The position numbers were made by a program, and so were the translations under genes. This document shows positions 35,598-44,703 of a stretch of DNA of 64,000 nucleotides, piece by piece. Origin of the DNA: CAVYUC01 sp963783085 (GTDB lineage: Bacteria > Bacteroidota > Bacteroidia > Bacteroidales > Prolixibacteraceae); assembly GCA_963783085.1 (NCBI GenBank), contig CAWAMJ010000015.1, positions 1-64,000 on the forward strand, given 5' to 3'. Under the pieces are notes generated by a model. It saw nothing but the letters and a program-made list of their open reading frames with translations. It was not told the origin of the DNA and made no database searches. Each line of letters starts with the position of its first letter. Within the stretch, counting starts at the first letter, position 1.

Positions 35598-36893
35598 TTA
35601 TGCGTGCATTTCGTAATACGGTTCTTCGAAAAAGAAATTCGGGTCGCCAAAAGCCGGCTCCAAATCGTCGATCCACACTGCCCGCGGATCAAATCTGGCG
35701 AAAAATGGTTTGCCAATCCAGTTTGGGTCGCGCCCCTGCAGAAAATTCAGCACAAATACTTGTTGACCATTAATTTCGGAAACACCAGTCACCTGAATTT
35801 TTCCCGGGCTGCACGACATGCTTGGCCCTTTTACCGTGCGGCAAATTCCACTCACCTGGTTAAATGCATTCCGGTAAATCTGCCAGGCGCGGTTTAAAGT
35901 CACTGCAAAGTAATCCTGAGCACCGGTGTCGCGGGCAACGAACATATAATAAGGAACGATATCCATTTTCACCTGCTGCTTCCAGCTTTCGGCCCAAATA
36001 TCCGGATCATCATTAATATTTTTCAGCAGCGGCGACTGCGAACGAATTTGAACCCCCGCAGAAATTAACCGCTTCACTGCTTTTTTTACAGCTTTGGTTT
36101 TTAATTCGCCGGGGTGGTTAACATGGGCCATCAGGGCGATGTTAATTCCCTTCGATTTCACTCTTTCAAATAACCTCAGCAGCTCATCGGCATCTTCGTC
36201 GGTAGTGTATCTGTATGGCCAGTATGTCAGCGATTTTGTACCTATCCTGATGTTTCTGAGGTGCGGAATATCGGCGGCGAGCAACGCGTTAAAATAGTAT
36301 TCGAAAAACCTGGTTTTCATCACTGCCGGATCCCCTCCGGTAAATAAAACATCAGTGATTTTCGGATTTGCTTTTAAATACCGCACCAGCAAATCGGCCT
36401 CTTTCATGGCGAATTTGAACTCGTTGAGCGCAAACTGCGGCCACCGGAAACAGAATGTGCAATAGGCATGGCATGTTTGTCCCTGCGATGGAAAAAATAA
36501 CATAGTTTCACGGTACTTATGTTGTACCCCATTTAGCCGTTTCCCTTCAAAAACCGGAACGTTATTTTCCTGTCCAGCGGGATTCGGGTTCAATTTCAGC
36601 CGTATTTTTGTCACTTCTTCCTGGATTAACTTTTTCGGGGCGCCGGCTTTCAACAATGCTGCAACCCGCTTAAAACTCTTCCTGTCCAACATTTCCTTCT
36701 GCGGAAAATTCAGGATAAAAAACGGATCTTTTTCAAAATTTTTCCAGTTGATCAACTCGTCCACTACATAATTACTGGTTTTGAACGGCAAAACAGTACC
36801 CACAACCTCGATGTCGAACTTTTGTTCTTCCGTAAGGTATTCCAGTTGAGGTATCTGCCTTAAATTAAATAATGTATAGGATTTGTATTTCAC
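35598..36893 (-). CDS. KamA-like radical SAM protein (lysine 2,3-aminomutase family)
   Basis: The [4Fe-4S]/SAM motif is CHAYCTFC (Cys 141, 145, 148), followed by FRWPQF instead of the usual HCTRRR of classic KamA. A TGGDP block (in DVLFTGGDPAV) fits the SAM-binding site. The C-terminal SCSPGKIQVTG could hold the PLP lysine but is not the canonical PGGGGK form. The 431-residue length is close to KamA. It starts with GTG. Related genes in Bacteroidota are usually labelled 'lysine 2,3-aminomutase'; given the changed motif neighbourhood, the amino-acid substrate is uncertain. The upstream gap carries a nested hairpin. Confidence 0.82.
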   Translation of the reverse strand: MKYKSYTLFNLRQIPQLEYLTEEQKFDIEVVGTVLPFKTSNYVVDELINWKNFEKDPFFILNFPQKEMLDRKSFKRVAALLKAGAPKKLIQEEVTKIRLKLNPNPAGQENNVPVFEGKRLNGVQHKYRETMLFFPSQGQTCHAYCTFCFRWPQFALNEFKFAMKEADLLVRYLKANPKITDVLFTGGDPAVMKTRFFEYYFNALLAADIPHLRNIRIGTKSLTYWPYRYTTDEDADELLRLFERVKSKGINIALMAHVNHPGELKTKAVKKAVKRLISAGVQIRSQSPLLKNINDDPDIWAESWKQQVKMDIVPYYMFVARDTGAQDYFAVTLNRAWQIYRNAFNQVSGICRTVKGPSMSCSPGKIQVTGVSEINGQQVFVLNFLQGRDPNWIGKPFFARFDPRAVWIDDLEPAFGDPNFFFEEPYYEMHA

Positions 36894-37196
36894 GGTAATA
36901 AATTTTAAATGTTATGAAAATCCACGTTTCTCACAGATACCCTGACTGACTGCAAATGCGGCATCTTATATACCTGTTTCCAAATATTTCGGGTAATCAC
37001 CCGGCGGTATTCAGGTTAGCGTCAGCAATTCCGAAACGCTGCTTCGGGTTCGCTTTTTCTGAACGTTTGATACCTTGTTTAAAGCACCAAATATGTATAC
37101 TAAAATTTACGATTTTTGTTTAAGTCACGCAAATATAGAAAAAAATTTCCAACTTTCCCGGTTTTACGATAACCGGCAAGCTATCAAATAATTGCA
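36894..37196. other. Long leader/intergenic region before the KamA-like gene
   Basis: No gene is visible between the rodA stop and the KamA-like start, both on the minus strand. It contains a nested stem-loop at 36972-37016, a CCGGTT/AACCGG hairpin at 37158-37176 that may help end the mre operon, and a TATATTTG box (minus strand, 37137-37130) matching the -7 consensus without a clear -33 partner. If that box is real the KamA transcript has a leader of about 230 nt. Confidence 0.5.
36972..37016 (-). other. Nested stem-loop in the KamA-like leader
   Basis: Three consecutive inverted pairs nest in order: ACCTG with CAGGT (36972-36976 / 37012-37016), AATA with TATT (36983-36986 / 37008-37011) and CGGGT with ACCCG (36990-36994 / 36999-37003). 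This gives one long interrupted hairpin with internal loops. It does not match the conserved boxes of riboswitches I know. Confidence 0.45.
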
Positions 37197-38624
37197 TCAA
37201 TCTGAAAGCCTGTCCCAGCGCCTGGCATCAAGCCTCACAAAAATGAAAAGCAAAATGGTAAACGACCATAACGAAGAGCCGCCGTAACTGAAAAACGGAA
37301 GCGGAATGCCTATAACCGGCATCATTCCTATCGTCATTCCTATGTTTACCATAAAATGAAAAAACAATATTACAGCTACAGAATAGCCATAAATCCGGGA
37401 AAAACGCGAACGCTGCCGTTCTGCCAGTATAATCAACCGCACAAATAATAACAGGAAAAGTAAAACAACGATAAATGTGCCGATAAATCCCCACTCTTCA
37501 CCCACGGTACAAAATATAAAATCGGTGCTTTGTTCCGGCACAAAATCGAATTTGGTTTGCGTTCCTTTTAAAAATCCTTTCCCACTGAAACCGCCTGAAC
37601 CAATGGCAATTTTACTTTGATTGACGTTATATCCCGCCCCCAGCGGATCTGATTTTATGCCAAGCAATTCATTAATACGATCCTGGTGATAAGGTTCAAG
37701 TATATTGTTAAAAGCATAATCGACAGAGATACTGAACAACAGCGAACTGAGAAAAACCAGCGCGATGATCGAATAATTCTTTATTTTACTGCCAATGCCA
37801 TAAAACAACGAGGCGACCGCGCTTAAGAATGAGCCGATGCTCAATGCATTCACTGTACTGAATTTATCCCCGGCGAACCATTTCAATGCAAACGACAGAC
37901 TAAAACCGGCTGCGAAAAACAACAGGATGTAATTGAATTTTTTTAGCCGGGGATTAAAAATAAAGAATGAAATTAACGCCAGCGACGGGATAAGAATGAA
38001 TAAAAACAGTTTGGATAAAACCAGTGATAAAACAAATAATATTGCAATGAATGTACCGAAAAATAAAACAACTCCTGAAAGCCCTTCGCGGTACAACACG
38101 AGAATAAATGCAAAATATACGAGTGCCGAACCGGTATCGTTTTGAATGAGAATAAAAAAGGCAGGCAGCAAAATGATTGCCGTCACTTTAACCAGCGATT
38201 TAAACCGTTGCAGTTTAAACCCGAACGAACTCATGTACCTTGCCAGCGCCAGCGCTGTCGCAAATTTGGCAAATTCGGCAGGCTGAATGCTGAACCCGCC
38301 AATGACGAACCATGATTTGGCTCCGTTTATTTCTGTGCCGATCGCCAGCACCAGAACAAGTAAAAACACCAGAAATCCATAAAAAAAGTAGGCGAAAAGC
38401 ACGTAAAAATTAGCCTCAATCAGCAGAATAATAAAAGCGATTAACAATGCTGCACCAATCCAAATCATTTGTTTGCCATAGCGTTGCGATATGTCCAGAA
38501 TGCTGCTGCGTTCTTCATTAAATACCGAAGCATAAATGTTTAGCCATCCCAGAAAAACCAGGAGCAGGTATAGTAATACTGTAATCCAATCGATATTTGC
38601 CCAAACGCTGTTTCTTTTTAGCAT
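37197..38624 (-). CDS. rodA: Rod-shape glycosyltransferase RodA
   Basis: This SEDS-family membrane enzyme polymerises lipid II glycan chains for side-wall growth, working with PBP2. The 475 residues contain about ten membrane segments; IGGFSIQPAEFAKFATALALARY and the signature block PVIGIPLPFFSYGGSS near the C-terminus are diagnostic. It is about 100 residues longer than E. coli RodA, with extra hydrophobic segments in the middle (around residues 195-300), as seen in many Bacteroidota homologues. It starts one base after the mrdA stop codon as the last gene of purH-mreBCD-mrdA-rodA. Confidence 0.95.
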   Translation of the reverse strand: MLKRNSVWANIDWITVLLYLLLVFLGWLNIYASVFNEERSSILDISQRYGKQMIWIGAALLIAFIILLIEANFYVLFAYFFYGFLVFLLVLVLAIGTEINGAKSWFVIGGFSIQPAEFAKFATALALARYMSSFGFKLQRFKSLVKVTAIILLPAFFILIQNDTGSALVYFAFILVLYREGLSGVVLFFGTFIAILFVLSLVLSKLFLFILIPSLALISFFIFNPRLKKFNYILLFFAAGFSLSFALKWFAGDKFSTVNALSIGSFLSAVASLFYGIGSKIKNYSIIALVFLSSLLFSISVDYAFNNILEPYHQDRINELLGIKSDPLGAGYNVNQSKIAIGSGGFSGKGFLKGTQTKFDFVPEQSTDFIFCTVGEEWGFIGTFIVVLLFLLLFVRLIILAERQRSRFSRIYGYSVAVILFFHFMVNIGMTIGMMPVIGIPLPFFSYGGSSLWSFTILLFIFVRLDARRWDRLSD

Positions 38625-38625
38625 T

Positions 38626-40443
38626 TTACTTCGGTTGGTTTGGATTTAATAAATTTGCGTCAATCATTCTTTTTTCCACCCATTTCCGGCCGTTGGAAAT
38701 CGAATCAGTTAAATATTTTTCCACCAGCAGGCTCGCAATTGGCGCAGCATATCTTGCTCCCCAAACTCCGTTTTCAACATAAACTGAAATCGCAATTTTA
38801 GGATTGTCTTTCGGTGCAAACGCCATAAAAACAGAGTGATCGGAACCATGCGGGTTCTCGGCCGTACCCGTTTTTCCGCACATTGTAATTCCCGGAATCC
38901 GAACTAGTGTTGCGGCGTTGGTATTTTCCACAACCATTTGCATTCCTTCTATCACCGGTTCAAAATATTCGGCGTCGATACCGGTGGAATTCCGTTTTTT
39001 GAACCTTGAATCTATTTCCCCGTTTTCGATTTCTTTTACTGCGTGCGGAATGTGGTAAAATCCTCGGTTGGCCACAGCTGCACAATAATTCGCCAATTGC
39101 AGCGGCGTAACTCCAAGCTCCCCCTGCCCAATTGCAAGCGATCGTACCGTCATGGCATTCCAGCGTCCTTCACCGTAAATTTTATTGTAATAATCATCGA
39201 GGGGCACATTTCCTTTATTTTCAATAAGCAAATCGGTATCCAGCTTTTTGCCGATTCCGAATTTCAGGGTATAATCGCGCCAAACATTGTAACCGTCGGC
39301 GGAAGTTCCGTATTTGTTCAGTATCGATTTAAATGTATTCCACAAATAAGGATTGCACGATTCACGGATTGCGCCAACAACATTTAACGGCGAATAGTGG
39401 TTGTGGGTACATCTGATGGGAAGTGACGCAGGTCCGGAGCAGGCAAAACGGGTTTCGGAATTTATCGCCTGGGTTTGAAGGCCGACCAGGACGTTTAAAA
39501 CTTTAAAAGTGGAACCCGGCGGATATTCAGCCAGCAGCGCCCGGTTAAAAAACGGTTTCAAGGTATCTGCAATCAGCATATTGTAATTTTTCCCGCGCAC
39601 ACGCCCCACCAATAATCCCGGGTCGTAGGCCGGCGCGCTCACCAGTGCAAGTAATTCGCCGGTTGACGGTTCGATGGCTACAACACTTCCGCGTTTGTTC
39701 TGCATCAAAGTTTCGGCATACATTTGCAAATCCACATCGATGGAAGAAACAACATTTTTTCCGATTTGCGGCGGCACATCTTCCCGCCCGTTCAGATAAC
39801 TGCCTTTGATGCGGTTATGAACATCGACCAAAAACTTTTTCACACCTTTGTTTCCGCGTAAATTTTGTTCGTACGAACGTTCAATGCCATTCACACCGAT
39901 ATAATCGCCGATGCTGTAATATTTATCCCTTTTAATATCATTCGGCGTAACTTCGCCAACATATCCCAAAAGGTGCGCTGCAGACGCATAATTATATTCC
40001 CGCAATGTTCTCGACTGGGTATGGAAACCACGAAACTTGTATAGTTTTTCCTGAAGGACGGCGTAAGTTTCCGGCGGTATTTGTTTTACCAGAATAGAAG
40101 GTTTGTAACGCGAATAATTACTGGCTTCTTTTATCCGGGCAATTAAATCTTCTTTTTCAATTTCAAGCAGGTTACATAAATAAGTGGTGTCGAAATCCCT
40201 CACTTCACGCGGGGTTATCAGCAAATCGTAGGCTGCCTTATTGTAAACCAGCAGTTTCCCGTTTCGATCGAAAACCAGCCCGCGCGCCGGATACTGAACA
40301 ATTTCGCGCAGCACATTATTCGTGGCAAACTGTTTATAGGTGGAATCGAGCACCTGCAAACGAAATAGTTTCCCTAAATATATCAATACTACGAATGCAA
40401 ATATTGCCAGGATAACAAACCCGCGTTTCGAAAAATTATTCAC
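38626..40443 (-). CDS. mrdA: Penicillin-binding protein 2 (transpeptidase)
   Basis: This inner-membrane, periplasm-facing DD-transpeptidase cross-links side-wall peptidoglycan. It has an N-terminal membrane anchor (about 8-27), the PBP dimerisation domain (about 45-230) and a transpeptidase domain with the three active-site motifs: STFK (in YPPGSTFKVLNV, nucleophile Ser), SCN (in IRESCNPYLWN) and KTG (in MCGKTGTAENPHG). The 605-residue length is typical. It lies 7 nt after mreD and 1 nt before rodA, its polymerase partner. Confidence 0.95.
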   Translation of the reverse strand: MNNFSKRGFVILAIFAFVVLIYLGKLFRLQVLDSTYKQFATNNVLREIVQYPARGLVFDRNGKLLVYNKAAYDLLITPREVRDFDTTYLCNLLEIEKEDLIARIKEASNYSRYKPSILVKQIPPETYAVLQEKLYKFRGFHTQSRTLREYNYASAAHLLGYVGEVTPNDIKRDKYYSIGDYIGVNGIERSYEQNLRGNKGVKKFLVDVHNRIKGSYLNGREDVPPQIGKNVVSSIDVDLQMYAETLMQNKRGSVVAIEPSTGELLALVSAPAYDPGLLVGRVRGKNYNMLIADTLKPFFNRALLAEYPPGSTFKVLNVLVGLQTQAINSETRFACSGPASLPIRCTHNHYSPLNVVGAIRESCNPYLWNTFKSILNKYGTSADGYNVWRDYTLKFGIGKKLDTDLLIENKGNVPLDDYYNKIYGEGRWNAMTVRSLAIGQGELGVTPLQLANYCAAVANRGFYHIPHAVKEIENGEIDSRFKKRNSTGIDAEYFEPVIEGMQMVVENTNAATLVRIPGITMCGKTGTAENPHGSDHSVFMAFAPKDNPKIAISVYVENGVWGARYAAPIASLLVEKYLTDSISNGRKWVEKRMIDANLLNPNQPK

Positions 40444-40450
40444 TAAAAAT

Positions 40451-40951
40451 CTACCTCCTAAAAATTACTAACTGGCTTAAAATAATAACCGTTATTGACA
40501 AAACGGAACTCAACAGAATTTGGTACAATGTTTTGAAAAAATGTGCAAAAGTGAAAATCTCAAGATAGAAAAGCACCAGATGATGCAGGATTACCATTAC
40601 GGAAACATAATAAACAAACCATAACAACCGGTTTTGAAACAACCCCGGGTAATTGCTTCGATCTTCTTCGCGGGTTGATATAATCCGAATTACAAACGGC
40701 CGGAGATAAGCAATAAAAACGGTGGCAGCTGCATGAATCCCAAGGGTATTTGAAAAAACATCGATGCATAGCCCTACCAGAAAACCCAAAATCATTACCA
40801 AATATTTGGGTGTGTTCAATGGCAGCAGCAATACAAATAAAATGTAGATGTACGGGTTTACAAAACCACCTAGTTGAATCTGGTTTAAAATTAAAACCTG
40901 GAGCAAAACCAGGATGATAAACATTCCGCTGTATTTAATCAGATAACGCAT
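40451..40951 (-). CDS. mreD: Rod shape-determining protein MreD
   Basis: This is a small inner-membrane protein of the elongasome. The 166 residues form five or six hydrophobic segments with few polar loops, and the N-terminal VLILNQIQLGGFVNPYIYILFVLLLP is typical of MreD. The family is poorly conserved, so the call leans on position: its start overlaps the end of mreC by 17 nt and mrdA follows. Confidence 0.9.
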   Translation of the reverse strand: MRYLIKYSGMFIILVLLQVLILNQIQLGGFVNPYIYILFVLLLPLNTPKYLVMILGFLVGLCIDVFSNTLGIHAAATVFIAYLRPFVIRIISTREEDRSNYPGLFQNRLLWFVYYVSVMVILHHLVLFYLEIFTFAHFFKTLYQILLSSVLSITVIILSQLVIFRR

Positions 40952-41780
40952 CCTCTCTTGTAACTTCTTCCAGTTGCTTTATTTCTTCAGCTTTTAAATT
41001 TTCAATTACTTCCACGTATGAAAGCGACTTATAATCGGTGGATAGTTCAACTTTTATGTTGTAGTAATTTTCACCTTCCGCCTGATCAAATTCCGAAACG
41101 GTCCCAATCAGCACTCCTTCCGGAAAAACCGATGAATAACCGCTGGTTACCACGGTATCGCCAATGGCCACATCAACATGGTATGGTATTTCCATTAAAC
41201 TTGCCTTGCGATAATTATTGCCGGTCCAGATTAACGATCCAAAATATCCGTTTTTCCTCAACTTTGCCGAAATGCTCCAGCGCCGGTTCAGCACTGACAG
41301 TCCCAGTGAATATGATTCGGAAACGTTGATAACCACGCCAACAACGCCTTCAGAAGAAATAATTCCCTGATCTGGTTTAATTCCGTCTTTTCTGCCTTTA
41401 TTCAGTGTGACGTAATTAAACGGGCGGTTCACTGAATTATTGATAACCCGCGCCGATGTATAGCGAAAAGCTGAGTCTGTTGGGCTAACATGCGGAATAA
41501 TGGTATCGGGTGAAGTGGTAAAATGCGGATCCGCCTCTATCAGGCCTTTTAAATACGCGTTTTCTTCTGATAACTTTTTATTGACTTTTGCCAGCTCAAA
41601 ATAGTTGATTACCGAATTAAACGTATTGTAAACGTTTCCGGTGATTCGGTTGGATGAATTCAGGTATTTTGCTTTATGATAATTGTTATTGTTGAAAACC
41701 AACGCAAGGGCGGCAATTTCCAGCAATATGAAAAGAACAAAAGCATAATTTCTTAATAAATACCTGATTAGGCTCCTCAT
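40935..41780 (-). CDS. mreC: Rod shape-determining protein MreC
   Basis: This bitopic inner-membrane scaffold links cytoplasmic MreB to periplasmic PBP2. It has one N-terminal membrane helix (about 10-28), a coiled-coil segment (about 55-80, with LAKVNKKLSEENAYLK), and two beta-barrel domains with the conserved GRKDGIKPDQGIISSEGVVGVV and SGYSSVFPEGVLIGTV. The 281-residue length is normal. It lies between mreB and mreD. Confidence 0.95.
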   Translation of the reverse strand: MRSLIRYLLRNYAFVLFILLEIAALALVFNNNNYHKAKYLNSSNRITGNVYNTFNSVINYFELAKVNKKLSEENAYLKGLIEADPHFTTSPDTIIPHVSPTDSAFRYTSARVINNSVNRPFNYVTLNKGRKDGIKPDQGIISSEGVVGVVINVSESYSLGLSVLNRRWSISAKLRKNGYFGSLIWTGNNYRKASLMEIPYHVDVAIGDTVVTSGYSSVFPEGVLIGTVSEFDQAEGENYYNIKVELSTDYKSLSYVEVIENLKAEEIKQLEEVTREDALSD

Positions 41781-41804
41781 TTCAAAGCTACATATATCCT
41801 GTTA

Positions 41805-42827
41805 TTATCTTATCAGGAATGAAAAATTATCTACATTTTTCAAAGCAATTCCGGTACCACGAACCACTGCCCTAAGCGGATCTTCAGCGATATGGAACGG
41901 AATGCCGATTTTATCAGTAAGTCTTTTGTCGAGACCCTTTAGCAACGCGCCGCCACCAGCCAGCCAGATTCCTTTGGCAACAATATCGGCATACAATTCG
42001 GGCGGGGTTTGTTCGAGGGCGCTTAAAACCGCGGTTTCTATTTTTGCGATGGTTTTTTCAAGACAATGTGCAACTTCCTGATACGAAACCGGCACTTCAA
42101 TGGGCAGGGCGGTCATTTGGTTTGGCCCTTGCACTACGTAATCCTGCGGTGGGTCTTTCAATTGTGAAAGCGCCGAACCCACATGGATTTTTATCTCTTC
42201 TGCTGTTCGCTCGCCAATTTTTATGTTATGCTGATGCCGCATGTATTCCATGATATCGGCAGTGAGATCGTCACCTGCAATACGAATTGATTTATTGGTT
42301 ACAATCCCGCCCAGCGAAATAACAGCAATTTCAGTAGTTCCACCGCCGATGTCGACCACCATATTTCCTTCGGGGGCCTCCACATCAAGGCCTATCCCAA
42401 TGGCTGCGGCAAGTGGTTCGTAAATCATATAAACCTCCCGTCCGCCGGCATGTTCCGCCGAATCGCGAACGGCCCGGATTTCAACTTCCGTACTTCCCGA
42501 TGGAATGCAAACTACCATTTTCAATGCCGGGGCAAATAAACGTGGTTTGGTGTTTATCATTTTAATCATGCCCCTAATCATCTGTTCGGCGGCGTTAAAA
42601 TCGGCAATTACGCCATCGCGCAGCGGCCTGATGGTTTTCAGGTTGGCATGTGTTTTCCCCTGCATCTGCCGCGCTTTTTCACCAATTGCCACCATCTTTT
42701 CCGACTTCAAATCGATGGCCACAATCGATGGTTCGTCAACTACTATTTTATCGTTGTGGATTATTATTGTATTGGCCGTTCCAAGGTCAATTGCAATTTC
42801 CTGAGTTAAAAATGAAAATAATCCCAT
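41805..42827 (-). CDS. mreB: Rod shape-determining protein MreB
   Basis: This bacterial actin homologue assembles membrane-bound filaments that orient side-wall synthesis. Actin-fold motifs are clear: phosphate-1 loop DLGTANTIIIH (about 15-25), the connect region, phosphate-2 loop VVDIGGGTTEIAV (about 158-170) and the adenosine motif GIWLAGGGALLKGL (about 290-303). The N-terminus MGLFSFL can act as a membrane-binding amphipathic stretch. At 340 residues it has the usual length. It directly follows purH, an order common in Bacteroidota. Confidence 0.97.
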   Translation of the reverse strand: MGLFSFLTQEIAIDLGTANTIIIHNDKIVVDEPSIVAIDLKSEKMVAIGEKARQMQGKTHANLKTIRPLRDGVIADFNAAEQMIRGMIKMINTKPRLFAPALKMVVCIPSGSTEVEIRAVRDSAEHAGGREVYMIYEPLAAAIGIGLDVEAPEGNMVVDIGGGTTEIAVISLGGIVTNKSIRIAGDDLTADIMEYMRHQHNIKIGERTAEEIKIHVGSALSQLKDPPQDYVVQGPNQMTALPIEVPVSYQEVAHCLEKTIAKIETAVLSALEQTPPELYADIVAKGIWLAGGGALLKGLDKRLTDKIGIPFHIAEDPLRAVVRGTGIALKNVDNFSFLIR

Positions 42828-42863
42828 ATTTTTTACAAAAAAAGTTGTGTTACAAAATATTTG

Positions 42864-44453
42864 TTAGTGTTTAAAATGTCTTCTTCCCGTAAAAAGCATC
42901 GCGATGCCAAATTCGTTGCAGGCTTCAATCACTTCTTCGTCGCGAATGCTGCCACCCGGCTCTACAATGTATTTTACTCCGTATTCGTTTGCTGCTTCAA
43001 TACTGTCGCGGAATGGAAAAAATGCGTCGGAAATCAAAACAGAATCCTCAATTTTCAATCCTTCTTTCATTTCGAAGCGCGGCATGGTTAGTTGCCGGAG
43101 GCTGTCGAGCCTGTTAGGCTGCCCCATTCCTGTCCCGGTTAACCAAAATGAACCGTTTTTATTTTCGGTTACAACAGCTATTGCATTACTTTTTAAATGT
43201 TTACAAGCCGTAATACCAAATTTGGCGAGGTTCATTTTGGAGGTATCGAATTCCGCTTTGGTTACGTTTTCGAATTGAGTATCCACACCTTCGTCTTCAT
43301 CCTGCACCAGCATTCCCCCGCTGATCGAACGATATAATTTTTCTTTTGTTATCTCATTTTTAACCGGAATTACAAGCACACGTAAGTTTTTTTTCTTGCT
43401 GAAAACTTCTAAAGCTTCGTCGGTAAATTCGGGGGCGATGATAATTTCCACAAATTTTTTCCCGAACCACTCAGCAGCTTCTTTTGTGACGGCAGAAGTA
43501 AAACAAATAATGCTTCCGAAGGCGCTGATTGGATCGCCGGCCCAGGCCAATTCAAGTGATTCCAGGGTGTTTCCGGTCACAGCTAACCCGCAGGGGTTTA
43601 AATGTTTGACCACCGCAACTGCCACTTTATTTTCGATGTGCGAAACCGAATGAAACGCATCGCTGGCTGCTTTCCAGGCCGCATCGGCGTCGAGCATATT
43701 GTTGTATGAAAGTGCTTTGCCCTGCAGCACTTCGGCATCGGCAAGCGTGTGTTCGGCAGGTGAATTTTTACACTTGTAAAATGTAGCTTCCTGGTGTGGG
43801 TTTTCGCCGTAACGCAGCACTTGTCCGTTATTTAAACTAATTCGTTCTTCTGCATTTTCACCCTGATTGAAATAATCAAAAATGGCAGCATCGTAATGGG
43901 AAGAAACGCCAAAAGCTTTTGTTGCAAACAATTTTCGATCCTCAAGCGAAAATTCGCCGCTTTTCTCGTTCAGCAAATTCAGCAGTGGCCCATATTCTTT
44001 TTGGGAGGGAACGATAACCACGTCCCTGAAATTTTTTGCCGCGGCGCGGATGAGCGAAATTCCGCCGATATCGATTTTTTCGATAATCTCCTGTTCCGAC
44101 GCTCCGGAAGCCACTGTATCTTCAAATGGGTATAAATCAACAATCACAAGATCAATTTCCGGGATATCGTATTCGGTGAGCTGGCTGACGTCGCCCTGGT
44201 TTTCGCGCCTCGAGAGGATGCCGCCAAAAACTTTCGGATGCAGGGTTTTTACCCGGCCTCCCAAAATCGATGGATAACCGGTAAGGCTTTCAACAGAAGT
44301 AACTTCAACACCAAGCGATTCGATAAAACTTTTTGTGCCTCCGGTACTTAGAATATTTACATTTAATTCGTTTAACCGATGAATAATCCGATCGAGGTTT
44401 TCTTTATGATAGACTGAAACCAAAGCAGTCTTAATTTTTTTATTATCAGCCAT
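42864..44453 (-). CDS. purH: Bifunctional AICAR transformylase / IMP cyclohydrolase
   Basis: It catalyses the last two steps of de novo purine synthesis: formyl transfer from 10-formyl-THF to AICAR, then ring closure to IMP. The N-terminal MGS-like cyclohydrolase domain (about 1-200) has ALVSVYHKENL, LSTGGT and GGRVKTLHPKVFGG. The C-terminal transformylase domain has RYGENPHQ, KHLNPCGLAV and the ending around DAFFPFRDSIEAA, VEPGGSIRDEEVI and FTGRRHFKH. The 529-residue length is normal. First gene of the operon with mreBCD; a TATCTTTG promoter box lies 26 bp upstream. Confidence 0.97.
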   Translation of the reverse strand: MADNKKIKTALVSVYHKENLDRIIHRLNELNVNILSTGGTKSFIESLGVEVTSVESLTGYPSILGGRVKTLHPKVFGGILSRRENQGDVSQLTEYDIPEIDLVIVDLYPFEDTVASGASEQEIIEKIDIGGISLIRAAAKNFRDVVIVPSQKEYGPLLNLLNEKSGEFSLEDRKLFATKAFGVSSHYDAAIFDYFNQGENAEERISLNNGQVLRYGENPHQEATFYKCKNSPAEHTLADAEVLQGKALSYNNMLDADAAWKAASDAFHSVSHIENKVAVAVVKHLNPCGLAVTGNTLESLELAWAGDPISAFGSIICFTSAVTKEAAEWFGKKFVEIIIAPEFTDEALEVFSKKKNLRVLVIPVKNEITKEKLYRSISGGMLVQDEDEGVDTQFENVTKAEFDTSKMNLAKFGITACKHLKSNAIAVVTENKNGSFWLTGTGMGQPNRLDSLRQLTMPRFEMKEGLKIEDSVLISDAFFPFRDSIEAANEYGVKYIVEPGGSIRDEEVIEACNEFGIAMLFTGRRHFKH

Positions 44454-44478
44454 TTATTCCGTTTTTCCAATTCGTTTG

Positions 44479-44486
44479 CAAAGATA
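44479..44486 (-). promoter_or_regulatory. Candidate -7 promoter element for purH-mre operon
   Basis: TATCTTTG on the minus strand is an exact fit to the Bacteroidota TAnnTTTG element and sits 26 bp before the purH ATG. I see no well-spaced TTG at -33, so support is partial. Confidence 0.4.
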
Positions 44487-44513
44487 AAAAAACCAATGAA
44501 AATCTTGTTAAAA

Positions 44514-44557
44514 AAGCTTGAGATAAGAAATTTTTTTGGTTGTCCGTTCTCAAGCTT
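44514..44557. repeat. Inverted repeat in the purH/permease divergent region
   Basis: Perfect 10-bp arms AAGCTTGAGA (44514-44523) and TCTCAAGCTT (44548-44557) are 24 bp apart, and the outer flanks TTGTTA/TAACAA also pair with a 3-nt offset. It could be an operator or a hairpin; no poly-T run follows the stem. Confidence 0.5.
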
Positions 44558-44703
44558 AACAAGCTATTCAAGTTGAAAGTTGTAATCAGCAGCTTAAATT
44601 TAACACTAATTATCTGAACCAAATCAACGAATGGTTACAAAGTTTGAAACAGAAACAAAAATAGGTAGCAGAACAATTCCTATCTTTACGAAAAATATTT
44701 GCA

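Noticed and set aside
36894..37130. Cobalamin, TPP, SAM or lysine riboswitch before the KamA-like gene
   Set aside because: A GGTGC string and some paired segments are present, but the conserved boxes of these classes are absent or in the wrong order.
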